DNA of 64,000 nt from an uncultured SAR116 cluster alpha proteobacterium (GTDB lineage Bacteria > Pseudomonadota > Alphaproteobacteria > Puniceispirillales > Puniceispirillaceae): positions 1 through 64,000 of the forward strand of contig CABYZM010000003.1 of NCBI GenBank assembly GCA_902523435.1, read 5' to 3'. Under the pieces are notes generated by a model. It ran no database searches. It was given only the letters and a program-made list of their open reading frames with translations, and was not told the origin of the DNA. How positions within the stretch are numbered: the stretch's first letter is position 1; every line of letters begins with the position of its first letter. Both the position numbers and the translations under genes were made by a program. Below are positions 11,570-19,868 of this stretch, in pieces.

Positions 11570-11960
11570 GGTTTGGCATATTTCCTGTGCTGGTTGGCAA
11601 AACACATCATTTTTAACATTCCGGTCTATTAGCAGTCGCCAGCTTCGGAGCGCTCTCTTTTTTTGAAGAGAGATGGTTCTAAAATTCTGTTCAGGTAATT
11701 CCCTTAAAAGGGAGCGTTAGCCCGTCAGAAAATGGTGTCAAGGCTGCCAAAAAGACAAAATTGCCATCGTGTACTGCATAGAGCCCCTGTTGGTCAAGTC
11801 CTGTCTTGCATATCTGCCGCTTGCATATGAAGAGTGTCTTGTGTAAAACATTCCCTTTTAAAGATCCTCTTCTGTAAAAAATTTAAGACTGGACGCTTTA
11901 GGATTTCATGGATGCGCGGATAAAAGCCCAAGAGGTGGGTAAGGTTAAAGGAACTATCAG
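11570..11960. other. Divergent intergenic region carA / yqeY with a 7-bp hairpin
   Basis: About 390 bp without a protein gene. The clearest structure is a perfect inverted repeat, CTCTCTT at 11653-11659 and AAGAGAG at 11666-11672, with a 6-nt loop. It lies about 85-105 bp before carA on its leader side. It is not followed by a T run in the carA direction, so it is not a typical terminator. A second short palindrome, CCCTTAAAAGGG, is near 11701. Promoters for both flanking operons must lie here, but I cannot place one with confidence. Confidence 0.4.
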
Positions 11961-11978
11961 ATGAAAGCGGCGGGTTGA
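11961..11978 (+). CDS. Possible 5-codon leader minigene before yqeY
   Basis: ATG AAA GCG GCG GGT TGA encodes MKAAG. It is preceded by AAAGGAA (11947-11953) at the ideal spacing of 7 nt. The yqeY ATG begins only 5 nt after the minigene stop and has no good Shine-Dalgarno sequence of its own. This suggests that ribosomes load at the minigene and reinitiate at yqeY. The frames differ, so it is not an alternative yqeY start. Evidence is positional only; a chance ATG is possible. Confidence 0.35.
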   Translation: MKAAG

Positions 11979-11983
11979 GTTAA

Positions 11984-12448
11984 ATGATGGATATGCGTGA
12001 CACTATAGCACAGGCTATGAAACAGGCGATGAAAGACAAAAATCAGCCAGCTCTTGGGACCATCCGCCTAATTGCGGCTGCCCTAAAAGATAGGGACATC
12101 GCTGCCCGTGGCCAGGATAAGGCTGACGGAATAACAGACGATGAAATTCTGGCCATGCTGCAGACCATGATAAAACAACGTCATGATTCGGTGTCGTTGT
12201 ATGAAAAGGGTGGTCGTGATGATCTTGTGGCAAGTGAGAAGGCTGAAATCTCTATTATCCAGCAGTTCTTGCCTGAACCGCTGTCTGAAGCAGAATGTGA
12301 TGCGGCGCTTAAAATGGCTATTGCAGCAACCAAAGCAGCTTCGGTTAAGGATATGGGTAAGGTCATGGCTTATTTGAGGGACGAATATGCTGGCCGGATG
12401 GATTTTTCTATTGTCTCACAACTGGTAAAAACACGTCTGATGGGCTAA
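11984..12448 (+). CDS. YqeY / GatB-like domain protein
   Basis: A 154-residue cytoplasmic protein of the YqeY family, which resembles the C-terminal tRNA-interacting domain of GatB, a subunit of the glutamyl/aspartyl-tRNA amidotransferase. Visible family segments are AMKQAMKDKNQPALGTIRLI, QRHDSVSLYEKGGRDDLVA, EKAEISIIQQFLPEPLSE and KDMGKVMAYL. The molecular role is unproven. Its place directly upstream of dnaG and rpoD resembles the alphaproteobacterial version of the macromolecular-synthesis operon, where rpsU stands in E. coli. Three ATGs cluster at 11984, 11987 and 11993, none with a clear Shine-Dalgarno sequence. Start choice is uncertain by 1-3 residues. Confidence 0.9.
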   Translation: MMDMRDTIAQAMKQAMKDKNQPALGTIRLIAAALKDRDIAARGQDKADGITDDEILAMLQTMIKQRHDSVSLYEKGGRDDLVASEKAEISIIQQFLPEPLSEAECDAALKMAIAATKAASVKDMGKVMAYLRDEYAGRMDFSIVSQLVKTRLMG

Positions 12449-12559
12449 CCTTGTTCTTTTTGCATCTGACGGGCAGCTGGCATTGCTGGTTCACTAGTCA
12501 TGTTTGCGGTCGATATCTTGACCAAGGGACAGTAAAAACAGCAAAGCGAGGGTTTTTCT

Positions 12560-14263
12560 GTGGCGGTGACACCTGCATTTATAGATGAATTGCGCAACCG
12601 GCTGACTCTGTCTGATTTGGTGGGTCGGCGGGTCAAGTTGGTGCCTAAGGGTGGGCGTCTAGCTGGCTTATGCCCGTTTCACAATGAAAAGACCGCAAGT
12701 TTTTACGTGAACGATACAGAAGGATTTTATTACTGCTTTGGCTGTGGGGCTAATGGCGATATGATAAGTTGGCTGCGCGAGACAGATGGTCTGGAATTTA
12801 TTGAAGCTGTCCGCCAGTTGAGTGAAATGGCCGGCCTGCCTATACCACAAGATGACCGCGCATCTGATGTTGCTGCGCGACAGCGCAAAGCCACTGTAGA
12901 TGCTTGTGAGGCCGCGGCAGGATTTTTTTTCTCCCAACTTCACACAGAAAAAGGTGCGGCCGCTTTGCATTATATCAGACAGCGAGGACTTTCTGATGAT
13001 GTAATAGTAAATTTTCGGCTGGGCTATGCCCCGCGCAGTGGCCTGTTTGCGCAACTGCAACAGCGTGAATTTTCTGCTGAGCTGCTCAGGTCAGCCGGGC
13101 TGGTAGGCGTTTCTGATAGGGACGGCTCTGTCTATGATTATTTCCGCGACCGGCTGATTTTTCCGATTGAAGACCCTCGCGGCCAGGTCATCGGCTTTGG
13201 AGCCCGTGCGCTGGGCGAGGGAAAGCCGAAATATCTGAACTCACCTGAAAGCCCATCTTTTGTGAAAAAATCCGTCCTTTATGGATGGAGCCGGGCCAGA
13301 AAGGCAGCACGGCGCGGTTTACCGGTGATGGTGGTGGAAGGATATATGGATGTGATTGCTGTAGCCTCTTCTGGCGTGGCAGCTGCTGTCGCGCCGCTGG
13401 GCACGGCCTTGGGTGAAGATCAGTTTCGCTTGCTCTGGAAATTATCCAATGACCCTGTTTTGTGTTTTGATGGCGATAAAGCTGGACAGATAGCCGCGCA
13501 GCGAGCAATTGAACGGGTGCTTCCGCTATTGGAACCTGGACGCTCCGTGCGGCTGGCAGTGCTGCCGGAAGGGCAGGATCCAGATGACATTCTGCGCCAG
13601 AAGGGCCCGGACGGGCTGCGCCGCATCCTTAGTTCTGCTACTGGTCTTCTAGATAGTCTCTGGGCCAGTAAAGCAGCAGACTACCATCTAGATAACCCGC
13701 GTACACAAGCTGGAGCGAAAGCTGCCTTTTGGCAGGATATGCGTGGCCTTGTTCGCAGCATTACCCATCATCAGACTCGCAGCGCTTGGGCAGATGATTT
13801 GGAACGCCGGATTACGGCGATGCGCGGGGTTACTCGCGCTGGAGGCAGCAACCGTCCAGCTCAAATGACTGCAGTGCCGCTTGTGCGCCGTCCAAAAACA
13901 GGGCGTCATGTGCAGATTAAAGCGGTATTAGCCTTATTGATTCGCACACCAACCCTGTTTGCTGATTATGCAGAAGCACTTGCAATGCTTGAATTTAACG
14001 ATGAAGGTCTTGACGCGCTAAAAAATGCGCTCATTGACAGTTTGATGAACGCACCTGACCTTGACGCCGCGGCATTAAGACATCATTTAACAACAGAGGG
14101 GCACGCAGAATTGTTGAGCCAGTTGTTTGGAATGGATATGTCAGCCCGTCTCGGAGGGCTATTAGGTACAATGGATACAGGCGAAGTAAATGACGCGCGG
14201 GTGCGCGCCGTTCTAGATGAAATGATGGTACGGCTAGCTCGGAACAACAGACGGGGTTTATAA
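12560..14263 (+). CDS. dnaG: DNA primase
   Basis: DnaG synthesises RNA primers at the replication fork. The 567-residue product has the N-terminal CHC2 zinc ribbon with ligands Cys38, His41, Cys59 and Cys62 (CPFHNEKTASF...CFGCG). Next is the catalytic core with the Toprim domain, where the acidic motif is in VVEGYMDVIAVASSG and the metal motif in LCFDGDKAGQIAAQRA. A short C-terminal helicase-interaction region completes it. The start is GTG, 7 nt after GCGAGGG, and places the zinc ribbon at the usual residue numbers. The protein is somewhat shorter than many alphaproteobacterial primases (over 600 residues), mostly at the C-terminus. It is followed 40 bp later by rpoD. Confidence 0.97.
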   Translation: MAVTPAFIDELRNRLTLSDLVGRRVKLVPKGGRLAGLCPFHNEKTASFYVNDTEGFYYCFGCGANGDMISWLRETDGLEFIEAVRQLSEMAGLPIPQDDRASDVAARQRKATVDACEAAAGFFFSQLHTEKGAAALHYIRQRGLSDDVIVNFRLGYAPRSGLFAQLQQREFSAELLRSAGLVGVSDRDGSVYDYFRDRLIFPIEDPRGQVIGFGARALGEGKPKYLNSPESPSFVKKSVLYGWSRARKAARRGLPVMVVEGYMDVIAVASSGVAAAVAPLGTALGEDQFRLLWKLSNDPVLCFDGDKAGQIAAQRAIERVLPLLEPGRSVRLAVLPEGQDPDDILRQKGPDGLRRILSSATGLLDSLWASKAADYHLDNPRTQAGAKAAFWQDMRGLVRSITHHQTRSAWADDLERRITAMRGVTRAGGSNRPAQMTAVPLVRRPKTGRHVQIKAVLALLIRTPTLFADYAEALAMLEFNDEGLDALKNALIDSLMNAPDLDAAALRHHLTTEGHAELLSQLFGMDMSARLGGLLGTMDTGEVNDARVRAVLDEMMVRLARNNRRGL

Positions 14264-14303
14264 ACCGCCGTGCAATTTAGGCTGATGATTTAAGGGGATA
14301 GTC

Positions 14304-16325
14304 ATGGCACGCAAGACGACAAAACAGGCTAGCACACCAGTTGCTGATCAGATAGATGACGCTCCAGTTCTGGATACCAGCAACACCGCTGTTAAGGCTC
14401 TAATTAAAAAAGGTAAGGAACGCGGCTTTGTAACCCATGATGAACTGAATTCCGCGCTGCCTCAGGGCGAACTTACATCCGAGCAGATTGAGGATGTGAT
14501 GGCCTCTTTATCCCAAATGGGTGTGAATGTGGTTGAGGCTACGGACGATGTGGATGCCGACGATCCAGAAGCCGAAGCTGGAGAAGGTCGTGCCTCTGGC
14601 AATCTATCTGATAATGAAGTTGGTGGATCTGATGATCCGGTACGAATGTATTTGCGCGAAATGGGCTCTGTTGAGCTGCTCAGTCGAGAAGGCGAGATCG
14701 CGATCGCCAAGCGAATTGAAGCTGGGCGCGAGATGATGATCGGCGGCATCTGTGAATCACCGCTAGCTATACGGGCGCTTCTAACATGGACGGAACAGGT
14801 TCGTGATGGTGTTGTACCTTTGCGTGATGTGATTGATTTGGATCTAACTTTTTTGCGGCTGAACGGCTCACCCATAGAAGATAACAGCTCGGGCATTCCC
14901 TCTGGTCAGAACTTGGCTGCTGTCAATGATGATCATATGGATGTGGGTGAAGATGATGACGATGACGATGACGAAACAGATCAGCTTAATGATGAAGAAG
15001 AAGTCGAAGACAGTGAAAGCCAGTCTGGCGACCGCACGGATGAAGAGGACATTGATGATATGACACTGTCCCTGGCGGCAATGGAAGCTGCTGTTTATGA
15101 AGATGTGATGGCCCAGATTGCAGTGATAGAAAAGGTGTTCAAAAAATATGCTACCCTTCAGGATAAAAAGGTTGCCGTTGCTGCCAAGGTCAAAACCCTG
15201 ACTGCATCACAAGAGGGTGAGCTCGCTGAAATGAAAATACAGCTGATTGAGGAAATGCAGCATGTCTGCTTGCATAATGCACGTTTGGAGAGCCTGAGCC
15301 AGCAGCTGTCTGACCTGAATCGGCATATGACTACGTTAGATGGACGTATGCTGCGGCTCACCGGCCAGTGCGGAATTTCGCGTTCCGCTTTTATGGAAAA
15401 ATGGACGGGCTTTGAAACACAAGCCAAATGGCCTGGAGAGGATGTCAACACCAAAGGCTGGAATAGGTTGAAGGATACCCAGCGGGAGGAGGTAGATGAC
15501 ATTATCACAAAGATGCAGCTGATCGCTTCAGATTCAGGTGTCACCATTACAGAATTGCGTCAGCTAGTTAATACCATTCAGCGTGGCCAGCGTGAAGCAG
15601 CCCGGGCGAAGAAAGAAATGGTCGAAGCAAATCTGCGTCTTGTGATTTCCATTGCTAAGAAATACACGAACCGCGGTTTGCAGTTCCTTGACCTGATCCA
15701 AGAAGGAAATATCGGGCTGATGAAGGCGGTCGATAAATTTGAATATCGCCGTGGTTATAAATTTTCCACCTATGCGACTTGGTGGATTCGTCAGGCAATA
15801 ACAAGGTCTATTGCCGATCAGGCTCGCACCATTCGGATACCGGTGCACATGATTGAAACTATAAACAAACTAGTTCGCACTTCCCGACATATGCTACATG
15901 AAATTGGGCGCGAGCCGACACCCGAAGAACTGGCCGAAAAGCTGTCTATGCCTCTTGATAAGGTCCGTAAGGTTCTGAAAATCGCGAAAGAGCCTATTAG
16001 CTTGGAGACCCCCATAGGAGATGAGGAAGACAGCCAGTTGGGAGATTTTATTGAAGATAAAAACGCGGTCCAGCCATTAGATGCCGCCATCCATTCCAAT
16101 TTGCGTGAGACCACCACAAGGGTGCTGGCTTCACTCACCCCACGTGAAGAACGGGTGTTGCGGATGCGGTTTGGCATTGGGATGAACACTGATCACACAC
16201 TGGAAGAGGTGGGTCAGCAATTCTCTGTCACGCGGGAACGCATCCGTCAGATTGAAGCTAAAGCATTGCGCAAGCTCAAACACCCCTCCCGCTCAAGAAA
16301 ATTGCGGTCTTTTTTAGAGTTTTAG
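14304..16325 (+). CDS. rpoD: RNA polymerase primary sigma factor (sigma-70)
   Basis: This is the housekeeping sigma factor, which directs RNA polymerase to -35/-10 promoters. It has 673 residues. Region 1.1 lies in about the first 90 residues. Region 1.2 is in [22 protein letters not shown], followed by a long non-conserved insert containing a very acidic run (residues about 209-252, rich in Asp/Glu). Region 2 follows in [20 protein letters not shown] and [20 protein letters not shown]. Region 3 contains [15 protein letters not shown]. Region 4 ends with the helix-turn-helix [20 protein letters not shown]. The start ATG follows AAGGGGA. It is the last gene of the yqeY-dnaG-rpoD run. Confidence 0.98.
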   Translation: MARKTTKQASTPVADQIDDAPVLDTSNTAVKALIKKGKERGFVTHDELNSALPQGELTSEQIEDVMASLSQMGVNVVEATDDVDADDPEAEAGEGRASGNLSDNEVGGSDDPVRMYLREMGSVELLSREGEIAIAKRIEAGREMMIGGICESPLAIRALLTWTEQVRDGVVPLRDVIDLDLTFLRLNGSPIEDNSSGIPSGQNLAAVNDDHMDVGEDDDDDDDETDQLNDEEEVEDSESQSGDRTDEEDIDDMTLSLAAMEAAVYEDVMAQIAVIEKVFKKYATLQDKKVAVAAKVKTLTASQEGELAEMKIQLIEEMQHVCLHNARLESLSQQLSDLNRHMTTLDGRMLRLTGQCGISRSAFMEKWTGFETQAKWPGEDVNTKGWNRLKDTQREEVDDIITKMQLIASDSGVTITELRQLVNTIQRGQREAARAKKEMVEANLRLVISIAKKYTNRGLQFLDLIQEGNIGLMKAVDKFEYRRGYKFSTYATWWIRQAITRSIADQARTIRIPVHMIETINKLVRTSRHMLHEIGREPTPEELAEKLSMPLDKVRKVLKIAKEPISLETPIGDEEDSQLGDFIEDKNAVQPLDAAIHSNLRETTTRVLASLTPREERVLRMRFGIGMNTDHTLEEVGQQFSVTRERIRQIEAKALRKLKHPSRSRKLRSFLEF

Positions 16326-16373
16326 AGAATAGGCATTCACTCAAGTACATAGCTTGTATTCTTAGTTTGGCCA

Positions 16374-16391
16374 GCAAGGGGCTTGCCTTTT
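16374..16391 (+). terminator. Weak hairpin plus T run after rpoD
   Basis: GCAAG at 16374-16378 and CTTGC at 16382-16386 form a 5-bp stem with a 3-nt loop, followed by C and four T. This sits 49 bp after the rpoD stop and could end the dnaG-rpoD transcript. The stem is short, so the call is tentative. Confidence 0.35.
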
Positions 16392-16505
16392 GTAGCGCTC
16401 TGCGGCAATAAGAGCGAGTTGCTCTATAAGAGAACGATAAATGAATTCGGGAACTGTCGCTTAAGCTAGGTTAAATGTAAGGTAGAAATGCCGTGATGAT
16501 GTGTG

Positions 16506-16582
16506 GGGCCTGTAGTTCAATTGGTTAGAACCCACGGCTCATAACCGTGTTGTTGCAGGTTCGAGTCCTGCCGGGCCCACCA
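16506..16582 (+). tRNA. tRNA with anticodon CAT (elongator Met or, more likely, Ile2)
   Basis: A complete 77-nt cloverleaf with encoded CCA. The acceptor stem GGGCCTG pairs with CGGGCCC (one G-U). The D stem is GTTC/GAAC, the anticodon stem is CACGG/CCGTG around CTCATAA, and the T stem is GCAGG/CCTGC with loop TTCGAGT. The discriminator base is A. It is not the initiator: position 1 pairs with 72, and the three-GC anticodon-stem signature is absent. The acceptor pairs C4-G69 and C5-G68 match those of E. coli tRNA-Ile2 and differ from elongator tRNA-Met (U4, A5). This favours Ile2, whose wobble C is changed to lysidine by TilS; tilS is at 53489. A comparison with all CAT tRNAs of the genome would settle the identity. 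Confidence 0.95.
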
Positions 16583-16631
16583 TTCTTTTTATTAAGTGGT
16601 TTTGCCTTTCGCAATGTAACTCATACTGCCT

Positions 16632-18689
16632 TTAACTCGCATTGGCTTCGGCCGTGATGGTAGCTTGGAGGAACAGGCAATTCTCTGGTCCAACTGGCAC
16701 TTCATCTATTATTTCTGACAGGCAGACCGACAGTTTGCCTGCAGCGCCAGCAGCTTTTGCGCGCGCCTCTACAGATGTCTCTGCAGCTGCTCTGGCTAAC
16801 GCCAACGCTTCCTCGCGGCTTTTGACATCGTGCGGGCCAGCAGCCAGATGTACGCGGAACAGCCCGATGGATGGTTGCGTGACTAGAACCTCCACACGCT
16901 GCCGCACATCACCAGCGGCTGCGCCCACCGCGCCAGCCACTTCGGCATGGTCCGGCACAATCAGTTCTGCGCGCAACTGCTGAGAAATTGCTGGGTAATA
17001 GGTTGCCGCTGATGCGCCCAGCGCAACCAGAGGCAACGATAGTTCCAGCGCAATCTCTACAGCAGCTTTTGTTCCGTCATCTGCCCTGTCCGGCCCCTCT
17101 GTAACAGCGCCGCGCAACACATCAGAAGAAGAAACTAGATATTCATTCTGATTTGGCTTGTTTTTCATCTGGCCTGTTATTGCCTTTGCTGTCCTGTCAT
17201 CCGCCAGCGCGGCATCCATCAGCGCAACAGCAGAATGGTTTGTTAGTGCGTCAATCACTATCCTTGCGGCTTCTAACCCGTCAGCTGCCAGTTGTGAACC
17301 TGAACCTGATTTCTGGCGCGCCAGAAGCTGTGCGCCAAGTTCTGCGGAATACGTATCAAACTCGTCAAATTGGCCCAACACATGCGCCGCATCTGTTGGC
17401 GTGAAACAGGACAGCATCACGAGTCCACGTGTGATTAACCTGTCCACCGCACCCAGCGCCACTTGTGTTGTCGCTATATCAGCCAGCGCGGCTACATCCA
17501 CCTCTATAAGTTGGTGCAGTAATTTGGTCTCAGACCGTGTAAGCCATTTTGGCACTGCCTCAGCTTTTACCATCGCCTGCACAAAGCGGCCATCTGTTCC
17601 TTGCGCAATAGCTTGTTTATTCTGCTGGCGCAAAATCTTTTTTATTTGTGGCTGCTGGGTGCTGAGCAGGCTGAGAGGGATCGCCCGGCGTGGGCCAAGG
17701 CAGATTCCGACTTTCAAACCGCGGCTATTAACAGATACCACACTATCCCCTCCCAGACCGAATGTTCGGATATGGGCCGCTTCAACATTTGTGCGCCAGC
17801 CTCCCACTATCGCTCCGTCAGCAGAGGTTTGCACGACGCCGCCACGCAGTCGAGCGATATCTGTTGTGGTGCCGCCAATATCCGAAACAATGAAGTCTTC
17901 TCCTCCCACCAGAAAGGCGGCCCCAGAAATGCTGGCTGCTGGGCCAGACAAGACTGTTTCAACAGGGCGGGTGCGGGCATAGTTCGCCTGCAACAGCGTG
18001 CCATCACCTTTGACCACCATTAAGGCACAGTTAAGTCCCAGCTGTTCTATCTGCAAAGAGGTGGATTTGATCAGCCTATCTAGCAAGCTGATCAGACGCG
18101 CATTCAGAACGGTGGTCAGGGCGCGGCGCGGCCCGCCCAGTGCATTGGACAATTCATGGCTACAGGTCACTGGCAGGCCAGTTATCTGGCTTAAATGATC
18201 TCGTACTGCCTTTTCATGGCTAGGATTGCGGGTGGCAAAATGTCCAGCCACAGCAAAGCTGGAGACTTGTCCGTCCAGTTCTGTCAATTCTGCTGACAGC
18301 GCTGTCATGTCTAGGGCGGCCTGTTCACTCCCGTCAGGCTTATGCCCCCCAGCAATCTGCAGAACCGGATCCTGGTTTATGGCCGCTCCTAAACCGGCCC
18401 GGTTTAACACATCCGCATCGAAGCCTATTAGCACTAGCGCAACCCGTCCGCCTACACCCTCAACAAGAGAATTGGTGGCGAGCGTGGTTGACAGGGTGAC
18501 CCGCGAAATTGCGGCTGCATCACCGCCCCATTCCGCCAACACAGCTTCAATCGCCTTGCCAACTCCAACTGACAGATCTGCTCGTGTGGTAAGAGCTTTA
18601 GCTGTAGCCAGAACAGTGCGGCTCTGCTTATCCAACAGTGCGGCATCAGTAAAAGTGCCGCCTGTATCAAGCCCCAGAACAAGGCTCAT
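16632..18689 (-). CDS. Hydantoinase/oxoprolinase subunit A-like ATPase (HyuA family)
   Basis: A 685-residue member of the HyuA family, whose relatives couple ATP hydrolysis to opening of cyclic amides such as hydantoins and 5-oxoproline. The N-terminal nucleotide-binding signature LVLGLDTGGTFTDAALLD starts the protein. A second actin-like ATPase block is at DFIVSDIGGTTTDIARL, and the C-terminal part has the family glycine-rich segments. The usual partner HyuB is not adjacent. Instead, the start ATG overlaps the stop of an upstream glutamine-amidotransferase gene by 4 bp (ATGA at 18686-18689), which fixes the start and implies translational coupling. The substrate is unknown. It could act with a distant HyuB or have a different role tied to its neighbour. 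Confidence 0.85.
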   Translation of the reverse strand: MSLVLGLDTGGTFTDAALLDKQSRTVLATAKALTTRADLSVGVGKAIEAVLAEWGGDAAAISRVTLSTTLATNSLVEGVGGRVALVLIGFDADVLNRAGLGAAINQDPVLQIAGGHKPDGSEQAALDMTALSAELTELDGQVSSFAVAGHFATRNPSHEKAVRDHLSQITGLPVTCSHELSNALGGPRRALTTVLNARLISLLDRLIKSTSLQIEQLGLNCALMVVKGDGTLLQANYARTRPVETVLSGPAASISGAAFLVGGEDFIVSDIGGTTTDIARLRGGVVQTSADGAIVGGWRTNVEAAHIRTFGLGGDSVVSVNSRGLKVGICLGPRRAIPLSLLSTQQPQIKKILRQQNKQAIAQGTDGRFVQAMVKAEAVPKWLTRSETKLLHQLIEVDVAALADIATTQVALGAVDRLITRGLVMLSCFTPTDAAHVLGQFDEFDTYSAELGAQLLARQKSGSGSQLAADGLEAARIVIDALTNHSAVALMDAALADDRTAKAITGQMKNKPNQNEYLVSSSDVLRGAVTEGPDRADDGTKAAVEIALELSLPLVALGASAATYYPAISQQLRAELIVPDHAEVAGAVGAAAGDVRQRVEVLVTQPSIGLFRVHLAAGPHDVKSREEALALARAAAETSVEARAKAAGAAGKLSVCLSEIIDEVPVGPENCLFLQATITAEANAS

Positions 18690-19462
18690 GCGGCCCATCC
18701 GCGCCGTTGGGCTGCTGTGGTGAAAAACTGTTTAATCCAGCCCGCCACAAGGGGAGTATCTGTTTTTTTGGCAAGGCTGGCCCTTGCGGCCTTTGTGCGG
18801 TCTGTCCCGATCTTACTCTCAATCGAATCAAGAAGCGCAGTTGAATAGCCCGCGTCAAATTCTGGGTGTCCTTGCAGGCAAAGCACAGTTTGAACCCCAT
18901 CTGTGGTGCACAGGGTAAAGCCTGCCTCATCACAGAAATCGCTGCTGGCGACCCGCTCTGCTCCTTCAGGCAGGCGGGTCACCTGATCCTGATGAAAATA
19001 GATAAGCTTCACAACCGCATCATCCGGCAGCTCTGCTTTGGGAACAGGCTGGCGTTCAAATCGCGTGGGCCTTACTCCTACGCCCCAGCCATCTGGCCAT
19101 TTCACAACTTCACCACCAAGCGCCTGCGCGATCGCCTGATGTCCAAAACAGATGCCTAAAAGTGGAATATTCGCGTCATACGCCTCGCGAATGAACGCCA
19201 TAAGCGGGTCCATCCAGCTGTGGTCCTCATATACGCCAGCAGCCGAGCCTGTCACGATATAGCCGTCACAGGCTCTGATATGTTGCGGAAATGCACCATC
19301 AAGAACCCGATAGGTCTCCAGTTTTGTCCAGGGCGGGCCTGCTTGCTCGTTCAGCAGCCTGTCAAACATGATCGGATATTCATCAAATCTGCCCCTCAGC
19401 TCAGCTCGGTTTTGTCCAGTTTGCAGGATCCCAATTATCAAATTAGACGGCGCTTGTGTCAT
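18686..19462 (-). CDS. Class I glutamine amidotransferase (GMP-synthase-like domain protein)
   Basis: A stand-alone GATase1 protein of about 258 residues. The nucleophile cysteine is in LLGICFGHQAIAQALGG, and the His and Glu of the triad are in LQGHPEFDAGYS. The oxyanion region is seen in YIVTGSAAGVYED. Such domains hydrolyse glutamine or gamma-glutamyl amides and hand ammonia to a partner. No synthetase domain is attached. The gene is 4-bp overlapped with the downstream HyuA-like gene, so the two products probably act together. The in-frame TTG at 19504 would add 14 residues. The ATG at 19462 follows GAGGA with 4 nt spacing and is preferred. The acceptor of the ammonia, or the gamma-glutamyl substrate, is unknown. 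Confidence 0.85.
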   Translation of the reverse strand: MTQAPSNLIIGILQTGQNRAELRGRFDEYPIMFDRLLNEQAGPPWTKLETYRVLDGAFPQHIRACDGYIVTGSAAGVYEDHSWMDPLMAFIREAYDANIPLLGICFGHQAIAQALGGEVVKWPDGWGVGVRPTRFERQPVPKAELPDDAVVKLIYFHQDQVTRLPEGAERVASSDFCDEAGFTLCTTDGVQTVLCLQGHPEFDAGYSTALLDSIESKIGTDRTKAARASLAKKTDTPLVAGWIKQFFTTAAQRRGWAA

Positions 19463-19643
19463 ATTATCCTCGGTCCCTTTTCTCCGCCTCACCTCTGGCT
19501 TCAATCTGTTACTTCTTGCATTGCAGTTGGCTTAGCACGAGCATCACGTCCTGATTATCAACTAGTATAATCAATCTCACAACAGACGCATTTTTTTTCT
19601 TCATCTGTCGCTGTTATCGAAATAGAGGGAGGCTGTTCTGGCT

Positions 19644-19868
19644 TCATACCTGCCGGTTCTGCAAATACTGCAGCAAATAGACCCGAAGTGCGCTAGACAG
19701 GCCGCTAGGCAGGCTGGTATTCAACCGCTCATCATCAATGGTCTGTATAAGTGCAGCCAAGGATAGCCCGTCCTGTTCTGCTACCTGTCTCAGCAAAGCC
19801 CAAAACTCTGGCTCCAGCGAGATGGAAGTGCGATGACCATGCAGGGTTACTGAATAACGTCTAATCAT
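19644..19868 (-). CDS. Small ribbon-helix-helix domain protein
   Basis: A 74-residue protein of the ribbon-helix-helix type found widely in alphaproteobacteria (RHH_4-like). The N-terminal strand RRYSVTLHGHRTSISLEPEF would form the DNA-contacting ribbon. The two following helices are WALLRQVAEQDGLSLAALIQ and the Ser/Leu-rich C-terminal segment. It has a predicted DNA-binding fold, but targets are unknown and some family members may not bind DNA. Its ATG overlaps the end of the upstream RNA methyltransferase gene by 4 bp, so translation is coupled. I see no toxin partner, which argues against a toxin-antitoxin role. Assignment is by sequence pattern only. Confidence 0.8.
   Translation of the reverse strand: MIRRYSVTLHGHRTSISLEPEFWALLRQVAEQDGLSLAALIQTIDDERLNTSLPSGLSSALRVYLLQYLQNRQV

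Noticed and set aside
17158..17982. A 274-codon open frame on the plus strand
   Set aside because: It is exactly antisense to the HyuA-like gene, is Ala/Ser/Cys-rich, and matches no family. It is a by-product of the codon usage of the real gene.
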